A stretch of DNA of 11,892 bases from contig JAHENN010000259.1 of NCBI GenBank assembly GCA_018609665.1, positions 1-11,892 of the forward strand, given 5' to 3'. Positions 6,875-11,892 of this stretch are shown in pieces. The position numbers and the translations under genes were made by a program. Source of the DNA: Haloarculaceae archaeon (GTDB lineage Archaea > Halobacteriota > Halobacteria > Halobacteriales > Haloarculaceae). How positions within the stretch are numbered: the first letter of the stretch is position 1; each line of letters begins with the position of its first letter. Below the pieces are notes generated by a model that saw nothing but the letters and a program-made list of their open reading frames with translations, was not told where the DNA came from and searched no databases.

Positions 6875-8185
6875 GTGACGCTGCTGGACGAGCTCTCCGG
6901 CTTCGAGTTCGAGGAGGCCGTGGCGTCGCTGTTCCGCGCCCACGGCTACGAGGATGTCGCCGTCGCCGACCGAATCGCCGACGAGGGCCGGGACGTCACG
7001 ATGCGGGACGGCGACGTCGCCTACGTCGTCGAGTGCAAGCACACCGACGTCGTCTCGCGGCCGGTCGTCCAGAAGACCCACTCGGCGGTCGCCACCTACG
7101 ACCACGACGGGCCGACGCGGGGGATGGTGGTCACCTCCGGCCGGTTCACCGGCCCGGCCGAGTCCTACGCCGAGGGGCTGCGCGACGCCGGCGACCCCCA
7201 CCCGGTCGAGCTGGTCGACGGCGACGACCTCCGCGAGCTCGGCGAGGCCGTCGGGATGGACCTCTACAACGGCCGCATCGAGATCGTCTGCGAGGAGACG
7301 CTGCCGGTCGGCGAGCCCGGCCTCGCGGTCGCCGAGGCGTTCGAGGACGTCGAAAACGCCCCGCCGCGGGCCGCGCTGCCGGCCCCCGAGACGTCGGTCG
7401 TCTACCGGCCGGTCGTCGACGTCGAGGCCGTCACCCGGGCGACCTTCGAGACGAGCGTCGGCGTCATCCACCGGATCGACCGCCGGGACCACATCGTCGT
7501 CCCCGCCGAAGAGCCCGCCGCGACGTCGCCGGCGCCGGACCTCCTCGAGCTGACGGGCGTCGAGCCGGTCGCCCTCGATGCGGCGCGGGACCGACACGGC
7601 GGCCGCGTCGAGCGGTTCGACGGCACCGAGGCCGACTACCGCGAGGCCGCCGCGGAGCTGCTGTGTGCGGCCCTGGAGACGACAGTCACCTACACCGGCG
7701 ACAACAACGTCACCTACCAGCGGGAGTGCCGCCCCTCGCCGGACGACGTCGACGTCCGGCGCGCCCGACCGCTGTACGTCCCCCGGGTCGAGGCGGCCGT
7801 CGCGCCCGGCGAGTACGAGCACGGCCTCGTCTACGACGCCGCCGGCCCCCGCCGGGTCGTCCGCCGGGACGCGGTGCGGCGCTGCGTCCACTGCGCGGAC
7901 GGCGAGGGGCCGTACACCTACTGCGACAACTGCGGCAGCGTCAGCTGCGAGACGCACACCCGAATCGAGCGGCTGACCGGCGAGCCGGTCTGCACCGGCT
8001 GTGCGGTGACGGCGGAGTTCTTCCTCGACACGAAGTACTTCTTCGACGAGGACAACGCCGCGGCGTTCCGCCGGGAGTACGAGGCGATGCCGTTCTACCG
8101 GAAGCCGCTGGAGAACCCCCGGCTGGTCGCCGCCGTCGCGGCCGCCGTCGTCGCGGTCGTCCTCGCGGCCGTCGCCCTCCTTTAG
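6875..8185 (+). CDS. Membrane-anchored Mrr-like restriction-endonuclease-fold protein with zinc ribbon
   Basis: A 436-residue protein from GTG. The N-terminal ~125 residues fit the Mrr-type PD-(D/E)xK nuclease fold: GFEFEEAVASLFRAHGY with E14, then GRD with D40 and VVECKH with E53 and K55, the expected metal/catalytic residues. The middle (~130-330) is acidic and unrecognised. At 337-376 there are four Cys pairs or near-pairs, CVHC (337/340), CDNC (350/353), C358 with H361, and CTGC (373/376), enough to bind two zinc ions. The last ~21 residues are uninterruptedly hydrophobic (Ala/Val/Leu), a C-terminal membrane anchor that would hold the nuclease on the cytoplasmic face. Mrr-type enzymes cut modified or foreign DNA, but no methylase or partner gene is adjacent. 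It converges on nucS with overlapping stop codons. DNA cleavage is inferred, not shown. Confidence 0.8.
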   Translation: MTLLDELSGFEFEEAVASLFRAHGYEDVAVADRIADEGRDVTMRDGDVAYVVECKHTDVVSRPVVQKTHSAVATYDHDGPTRGMVVTSGRFTGPAESYAEGLRDAGDPHPVELVDGDDLRELGEAVGMDLYNGRIEIVCEETLPVGEPGLAVAEAFEDVENAPPRAALPAPETSVVYRPVVDVEAVTRATFETSVGVIHRIDRRDHIVVPAEEPAATSPAPDLLELTGVEPVALDAARDRHGGRVERFDGTEADYREAAAELLCAALETTVTYTGDNNVTYQRECRPSPDDVDVRRARPLYVPRVEAAVAPGEYEHGLVYDAAGPRRVVRRDAVRRCVHCADGEGPYTYCDNCGSVSCETHTRIERLTGEPVCTGCAVTAEFFLDTKYFFDEDNAAAFRREYEAMPFYRKPLENPRLVAAVAAAVVAVVLAAVALL

Positions 8186-8916
8186 GGCGTCAGCGGGACG
8201 AACTCCAGGCCCTTCTCGGCCAGCAGCGCCCGACCCCGCTCGGTGACCGACGGCGCGACGAGGACCCCCCGGACCTCGGCGTCGGCGTGGAGGTCTCGTT
8301 CCAGCGCGCCGACGTAGCGGCCCAGCTGGCTGGCGGCGTCCGGCCCGACCCGCCGCCGCTTCAGCTCGAGCACGACCGTCCGGCCGGCGTCGTCCTCGCC
8401 GTAGACGTCGACGGCGCCGGCCGGCGTCTCCCGCTCGGTGGCCAGCGGCGTGAACCCCGCCTCGACGAGCGACGGCTCCTCGAGCACCCGCTGCTTGAGG
8501 TCGGCCTCGGTGCCGACCACCTCCAGCGTCTCGGGGTCGGAGACGTCGAAGGCGGCCGCGTGAGCGACCGTCGAGAACCGCACCACCAGCGACTCCGCGG
8601 GGCTCGTCCGCCGACTCTCGACGACCGTCGTCCCGTCGGTCGCCCGGCAGTCGTGCTCGCAGCCGGGCGGCTGCCAGTTGACCGGCTGCTGGCCCTCGTC
8701 GGTGTGGACCAGCGCCGCCCCGTCGGGCTTCAGCATGACGTGGCGGTCGCCCGGCCCGAGTTCCGAGGCCGCCCGGCCCTCGTAGTCGACGGTACAGCGG
8801 CCGAACAGCGCCACCAGCGCGTCGGCCTCGAGGCCGTCGGTCACGAAGGCGGCGGCGCCGGCAGCATCCGGCGCCGTCAGCGTCCGGACGCCGGCCGCCG
8901 GGTCGTCGGGGGACAC
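8182..8916 (-). CDS. nucS: Endonuclease NucS (EndoMS), mismatch-specific
   Basis: A 244-residue protein matching NucS/EndoMS over its full length. NucS acts on branched or mismatched DNA; in Thermococcus and actinobacteria it makes double-strand cuts at mismatches as a repair route independent of MutS/MutL. The N-terminal DNA-binding/dimerisation domain carries HVMLKPDG (59-66) and HTDEGQQPVNWQPPG (71-85). The C-terminal RecB-like nuclease domain has D170 (GAVDVYG), E184-x-K186 (LELKRR), Q197 and R200-Y201 (QLGRY), the complete catalytic set. I see no clear PCNA-binding motif at the C-terminus. The start is GTG at 8916, 27 bases from a TATA box; the frame stays open far upstream, but those residues are Arg/Pro/Ser-rich and unlike a NucS. 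The stop codon overlaps that of the Mrr-like gene. Confidence 0.95.
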   Translation of the reverse strand: MSPDDPAAGVRTLTAPDAAGAAAFVTDGLEADALVALFGRCTVDYEGRAASELGPGDRHVMLKPDGAALVHTDEGQQPVNWQPPGCEHDCRATDGTTVVESRRTSPAESLVVRFSTVAHAAAFDVSDPETLEVVGTEADLKQRVLEEPSLVEAGFTPLATERETPAGAVDVYGEDDAGRTVVLELKRRRVGPDAASQLGRYVGALERDLHADAEVRGVLVAPSVTERGRALLAEKGLEFVPLTP

Positions 8917-8939
8917 GCCTCCCGGTAGCGCCGTGACGG

Positions 8940-8946
8940 ATTTAAG
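8940..8946 (-). promoter_or_regulatory. TATA box for nucS
   Basis: The minus strand reads CTTAAAT, part of a clearly A/T-rich patch (8940-8951) centred about 27 bases from the GTG at 8916. It is the most AT-rich stretch in this part of the window and fixes the nucS start as a leaderless GTG. Confidence 0.65.
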
Positions 8947-9098
8947 TATAGCTGCTGCGCCGCTGCCCTCATCCGGAATAGCAATGTGGTCGGGGCGGCC
9001 GGTCCGGCGTGAACTGTTCGACCGAGGCGGTGTGTGGAGCGATTCGGGCGGCTTGCGCTCGCCTCGACGTTGCCACTTCGAACGCCCTCGGCCGCCAC

Positions 9099-9127
9099 CG
9101 GGGCGGTCGGCTGCGCCGACCGCCTCG
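9099..9127. repeat. Perfect GC-rich inverted repeat with triloop
   Basis: GGCGGTCGGC (9102-9111) pairs perfectly with GCCGACCGCC (9115-9124) around a three-base loop TGC. The stem can extend by a G-U and two more pairs to 9099/9127. A 13-pair stem with a triloop would be very stable as RNA, or a cruciform in DNA. Confidence 0.85.
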
Positions 9128-9272
9128 TGCCGTGCGACGCCGCCACGCTGGCCTCGCCGTTTCGGTTCACCGGGCGACCGGCTTCCTGGCCGGCGGTTCC
9201 TGGCGGACTGAACGGGCGAGCGGCGCTCGGCGGTGCCCCGGCGACGGTGAGCCGAACGGAGTGAGGCGAACG

Positions 9273-9301
9273 CCGGACGACGACCGCAGGGGGTCGTCCG
9301 G
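9273..9301. repeat. Inverted repeat, 9-base-pair stem
   Basis: CCGGACGAC (9273-9281) and GTCGTCCGG (9293-9301) are perfect reverse complements with an 11-base loop. This is the second strong hairpin in the region upstream of nucS. Confidence 0.8.
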
Positions 9302-9335
9302 AACAAGCCGCGAGGGACCAGCTCTCCCGGCCCGT

Positions 9336-9356
9336 TCGCGCGGCGCCGCCGCGCGA
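9336..9356. repeat. Inverted repeat, 9-base-pair stem with triloop
   Basis: TCGCGCGGC (9336-9344) and GCCGCGCGA (9348-9356) pair perfectly around GCC. The design (G/C stem, three-base loop) matches the hairpin at 9099-9127, suggesting one element or one RNA. Confidence 0.8.
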
Positions 9357-9431
9357 GGACACCGCAGCCGAGCGAGGCGCCGAGCGCCGCGAGGGTCTTT
9401 GGAGTGGTGCGGTTCGTTACAAACCGGTCCA

Positions 9432-9457
9432 GCACGAACCACTCATGAGGTTCGTGC
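9432..9457 (-). terminator. Hairpin downstream of the NADK/IMPase gene, possible 3' end signal
   Basis: GCACGAACC (9432-9440) and GGTTCGTGC (9449-9457) form a perfect 9-pair stem with an 8-base loop. It lies about 80 bases after the stop codon at 9538 on the same strand. No long U-run follows directly (a short TTT occurs about 15 bases on), and archaeal termination depends mainly on T-tracts, so it may instead be a stabilising 3' UTR hairpin. Confidence 0.35.
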
Positions 9458-9537
9458 CCCGTATCGAGCGGGTCCGGAGTCCGCCTCGGGCCCGGCGTGC
9501 GCCGGCGGCGAGAACACCCCGCACCGGTCGACGCAGG

Positions 9538-11226
9538 TCAGATGTCCTGGGTCCCGAGGTGGTCCAGCAGCGCGTCGTGGAGCACGCCGTTGCTGGCGAG
9601 GATGGGCATGCGGTCGTCGTCGGCATCTAGCCGGACGTGGTAGTCGGTGCCCTCGCGGTTGGTGGCGGTCCCGCCGGCTTCCCGGAGGATACAGAGGCCG
9701 GCGGCGACGTCCCACGGGTGGGTGTCGTACTCCCAGACGGCGTCGGCGCTCCCGGCGGCGACGTAGGCGAGGTGGAGCGCGGCGCTGCCGAGCCGGCGGA
9801 CGCCCTGGGTCTCGTTGTAGAACGCTTGCAGGAAGCTGCCGTCGGGGTCGTAGCCCGACAGGAGCATGCTCTCGTCGAGCCGGTCGCGGTCGGTCGGCTC
9901 GATGAGGGCACCGTTCTGGTAGGCTCCACGGCCGGCAACGCCGTAGAACATCTCGTCGGGTTCGGGGCTGTAGACCACGCCGATGACCGGGGTGTCGTCC
10001 TCGTCGAGCAGCGCGATGGAGACCGAGTAGTTGGGGTTGCCGTGGGCGAAGTTGCCGGTGCCGTCCAGCGGGTCGACCAGCCAGGTGTAGTCGCCCTCCG
10101 AGGGGACCGCCGGGCTCTCCTCCGAGCGGATGCCGTGGCTCGGAAACTCGCTTTCGATGACGGTGCTGATGATGTGCTCGGACTGGTAGTCGGCCTCGGT
10201 GACGATGTCGGCCTTGTCGCTTTTGTACTCGATCTGCTCGGCCTGGCCGTGCAGTTCCTGGAGCGGCTCACCGGCGGTCCGGGCGGCCTCGCGGGCGACG
10301 CGGGCGGCCTGCGTGAGGAAGTCGGTCGACTCCTCGTCGGCGGCCAGCTTCTCGCGCGGGCCCTCGTCGTCGAGGCCCCGGAGCCCCCAGCCGAGCTTGT
10401 CGACGAGGGCGGTGATGAACGGGTCGTCGTAGGAGGTCCGGATGACGTGGGCCGGCCGGTCGGCGCCGGTCACGGTCACCACCGTCCCGGGTTCGAGCCG
10501 CTCGTACCGCCGCCCGCCGTCGACGTCGATGTCGAAGTCGTCCTCGAGGACGACCTGGACCGTCGACTCCTGGCTGACGACGATGGGGTCGGAGGTCGCG
10601 CTGATCGTCTCGTGGGGGATGATCTGCAGCGTGCGGTTGTCGTGGGGGTAGTGGATCGGCCCGTGGTTGGAGTAGCTCCGGCCCGTGCTGCCGGTCGGCG
10701 TGCTGACGATGAGCCCGCTGCCGAAGTACCGGCCGACGTACTCGTCGTCGACGTAGACGTGCAGCGTCCCGACTTTCGTCTGGTGCCGCTCCTCGGGTGG
10801 GTGTTTCTGGAGGAACACCTCGTTGATGCCGGTCGTCTCCAGGTCGCCGGCCGTGACGTGGTACTGCTGGCGAGCGTGGACCGACGAGCGGCCCCGGAGC
10901 ACCTCGTCCATGGCGTCCTCGAGGTCGTTCGGGTTGACCCGGGCGAGGAAGGCCAACGTTCCGGTGTTGACCCCGAGCAGCGGGAGCCGGTGTGGCGTGA
11001 ACGCCCGGACGCCCTCCAGGAACGCGCCGTCGCCGCCGATGCTGATGGCGACCGTCTCCTGGGGGCTCCGGACGTCGTCGTCGGTCACCTCGGTCCCGAT
11101 GTCCAGACAGGTGAATTCGACGTCGTGGCCGACCGCCCACGACCGCAGCCGCTCGATGGTTTCGTCGCTGTCCGGCGTCGCGAGAGCGATCACCTCTTTC
11201 GTGGTCGCGAGTCGACGACCGTGCAT
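9538..11226 (-). CDS. NAD-kinase-like / inositol-monophosphatase-like fusion protein
   Basis: A 562-residue two-domain protein. Residues ~1-270 resemble NAD kinase: GGDGAFL (64-70; family GGDGT), PLLGVNTGTLAFL (82-94), NE at 135-136, GLIVSTPTGSTGRSYS (171-186) and a late DGGRR matching the family's DGRR. After a linker, residues ~290-562 resemble IMPase/archaeal FBPase: DIVTEAD, EE at 369-370, DPLDGTGN with D385 and D388, and D506 in WDVAAG, the full metal-binding set. NAD kinase makes NADP from NAD; IMPase-type domains can remove the phosphate (NADP phosphatase) or act on inositol or fructose phosphates. The methanogen enzyme MJ0917 joins the same domains in the opposite order. The ATG at 11226 is preferred because a TATA box lies 29 bases upstream; an ATG at 11244 is only 11 bases from it. 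Confidence 0.88.
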   Translation of the reverse strand: MHGRRLATTKEVIALATPDSDETIERLRSWAVGHDVEFTCLDIGTEVTDDDVRSPQETVAISIGGDGAFLEGVRAFTPHRLPLLGVNTGTLAFLARVNPNDLEDAMDEVLRGRSSVHARQQYHVTAGDLETTGINEVFLQKHPPEERHQTKVGTLHVYVDDEYVGRYFGSGLIVSTPTGSTGRSYSNHGPIHYPHDNRTLQIIPHETISATSDPIVVSQESTVQVVLEDDFDIDVDGGRRYERLEPGTVVTVTGADRPAHVIRTSYDDPFITALVDKLGWGLRGLDDEGPREKLAADEESTDFLTQAARVAREAARTAGEPLQELHGQAEQIEYKSDKADIVTEADYQSEHIISTVIESEFPSHGIRSEESPAVPSEGDYTWLVDPLDGTGNFAHGNPNYSVSIALLDEDDTPVIGVVYSPEPDEMFYGVAGRGAYQNGALIEPTDRDRLDESMLLSGYDPDGSFLQAFYNETQGVRRLGSAALHLAYVAAGSADAVWEYDTHPWDVAAGLCILREAGGTATNREGTDYHVRLDADDDRMPILASNGVLHDALLDHLGTQDI

Positions 11227-11251
11227 TACGGTCTCGTACCGCATACCGCCT

Positions 11252-11258
11252 CAAAAAG
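11252..11258 (-). promoter_or_regulatory. TATA box for the NADK/IMPase gene
   Basis: The minus strand reads CTTTTTG, centred 29 bases from the ATG at 11226. It is the only A/T-rich patch near the gene start and makes the upstream ATG at 11244 unlikely on a leaderless mRNA. Confidence 0.55.
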
Positions 11259-11371
11259 CTACTGAACGGTCCCACCCGCCGGGGCGGAACCGCGGCCGGA
11301 GACGGGGCGAGTCGACCGGAGAGCGACGGCGGGCGGCCCGACGGGCGCCGGGCGCGAGGGACGCCCCGGGG

Positions 11372-11539
11372 TCACTCGTCGTCCGACTCGCGGCGCTCGG
11401 AGAGGTGCTCCCAGGTCTCGACGCAGCCGCAGCCGTCGTCGACCTCCTCGAGGTGGTCGTCCGGACGGTCGGCGTCGTCCCGCTCCGCGTCCGACAGTCC
11501 GTCAGGCGACCTCCGCCGGCGAGCGGACCGCCCGTGCAC
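11372..11539 (-). CDS. Very small acidic Cys-containing protein, unknown function
   Basis: The last ~42 codons before the TGA at 11372 have clear haloarchaeal protein character: Asp/Glu-rich (DDADRPDDHLEEVDDG) followed by CGCVETWEHLSERRESDDE, with two Cys in a C-G-C and a short amphipathic helix. I recognise no named family; a tiny metal-binding or thiol protein is possible. The start is unclear. The only standard in-frame start is GTG at 11539 (55 residues), which would add a basic stretch with RRRR unlike the rest. A CTG at 11497 would give a 41-residue protein beginning at the acidic part, and GGAGGT lies 11 bases before it. No TATA box is visible for either. The stop is about 120 bases before the NADK/IMPase promoter. 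Confidence 0.55.
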   Translation of the reverse strand: MHGRSARRRRSPDGLSDAERDDADRPDDHLEEVDDGCGCVETWEHLSERRESDDE

Positions 11540-11892
11540 GCCCGGCGGGCGAGGGGGCGTTCGTCTCGCCGTGCTCGCGTCGGGTCCGTCCGGCGGCCAC
11601 CGTCGTGTCGTTCGGGATCACGACCGGAGCGTGGGTCGCCGTTGGCTTGTCGGCTCGGGTCGGCGGGAGCCTGGCGGCCATCGGCGACGGCCGGTCGTCG
11701 CCGTCTTGTCTGACCCGATGGTGTTCGGACGGCCGTTCTGCGCGGCATCGGGGCGGCCGGCGCCGGCCGCGTCATCGACGGCGGCCCGTGTTGCCGGGAC
11801 CGGGCGGCTACTCCGGCCCCGACCGCGGCAGCGCCCGCGCCGCCCGGCGGCCGGATTCCAGTACTGGTGGACTGCCGTCTCAGACCGGTTCG
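11540..11892. other. Terminal region with no supportable gene
   Basis: About 350 GC-rich bases. Frames on both strands give Arg/Pro/Gly-rich products without acidic bias. A 59-codon minus-strand frame (11681 down to a TGA at 11502) starts with ATG but has no convincing TATA box and no recognisable motif. I see no RNA gene, repeat or array here; a gene truncated by the window edge cannot be excluded. Confidence 0.5.

Larger units (their letters stand above)
8951..9537. other. Gene-poor, hairpin-rich intergenic region
   Basis: About 590 bases between the nucS promoter and the end of the NADK/IMPase gene. Open frames exist on both strands, but their products are Arg/Pro/Ser/Gly-rich with none of the acidic bias of neighbouring proteins, so I call no gene. 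It does hold several perfect short-loop inverted repeats (listed separately) and, around 9245-9400, purine-rich AGCG/GAGCGA-type low-complexity sequence common between genes in haloarchaea. I looked for hallmark sequences of SRP RNA, RNase P RNA and tRNA and saw none. It may be a dispersed repeat, a decayed gene or an uncharacterised structured RNA. Confidence 0.6.

Noticed and set aside
7033..8928. 631-codon plus-strand frame across the Mrr-like gene and nucS
   Set aside because: Arg/Pro/Gly-rich, frame-shifted relative to the Mrr-like gene and antisense to nucS; no motif.
9034..9264. 76-codon plus-strand frame starting with ATG
   Set aside because: Ala/Pro/Arg/Ser-rich without acidic bias, overlaps a perfect hairpin, and has no TATA box at the right distance.
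9410..9426. Five-pair stem with seven-base loop resembling a tRNA arm
   Set aside because: The loop is not a T-loop or a sensible anticodon context, and no acceptor stem or other arms can be drawn around it on either strand.
8917..9435. Upstream extension of nucS, giving a 417-residue protein
   Set aside because: The added residues are Arg/Ser/Pro-rich with no acidic bias, and a strong TATA box at 8940-8946 lies inside the extension at leaderless spacing from GTG 8916.
8951..9537. SRP RNA or RNase P RNA
   Set aside because: I looked for the conserved SRP tetraloop-helix sequence and the RNase P core sequences on both strands and did not see them.
9637..11265. Long plus-strand open frame antisense to the NADK/IMPase gene
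   Set aside because: Composition is a shadow of the acidic codons on the minus strand, with no domain motif, whereas the minus strand shows two recognisable enzyme domains.

Overview
The window comes from a haloarchaeon (class Halobacteria). The DNA is very GC-rich and the proteins are strongly acidic. Most genes start 26-29 bases after the centre of a TATA box, the usual layout for leaderless haloarchaeal mRNAs. The gene content fits too: MutS together with NucS, an NAD kinase/IMPase fusion and a PhoU/RCK_C protein beside half-size MgtE transporters. I cannot name the species.

Layout, left to right. (1) 56-805 (-): a PHP-family metal-dependent phosphoesterase. It diverges from (2) 882-2084 (+), a tandem PhoU-like/RCK_C protein, across a 76-base gap. 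(3) 2086-3218 (-): two translationally coupled genes, each encoding one MgtE/SLC41-type membrane half. They run tail-to-tail into the PhoU/RCK_C gene with one base between stop codons. (4) 3260-3562 (-): a small acidic protein with two membrane segments, divergent from (5) mutS at 3665-6235 (+). (6) 6310-6834 (+): a Bcp/PrxQ-like peroxiredoxin with an altered active-site motif. (7) 6875-8185 (+): an Mrr-like nuclease-fold protein with a zinc-ribbon-like segment and a C-terminal membrane anchor. It converges, with overlapping stop codons, on (8) nucS at 8182-8916 (-). (9) 8951-9537: about 590 bases without a convincing gene but with several perfect hairpins. (10) 9538-11226 (-): a two-domain protein, NAD-kinase-like then inositol-monophosphatase-like. 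(11) 11372-11539 (-): a very small acidic Cys-containing protein with an uncertain start. The last ~350 bases hold nothing I can support.

Two groups may work together. The RCK_C protein and the split MgtE pair look like a ligand-regulated divalent-cation transport module whose soluble sensor is a separate polypeptide. MutS, the Mrr-like protein and NucS put two unrelated mismatch-processing nuclease or recognition systems within about 5 kb, with a redox protein between them. The NADK/IMPase protein would act on NAD(P) pools. Its domain order is opposite to that of the characterised methanogen enzyme, and several NAD kinase signature residues are changed, so its activity is an open question.
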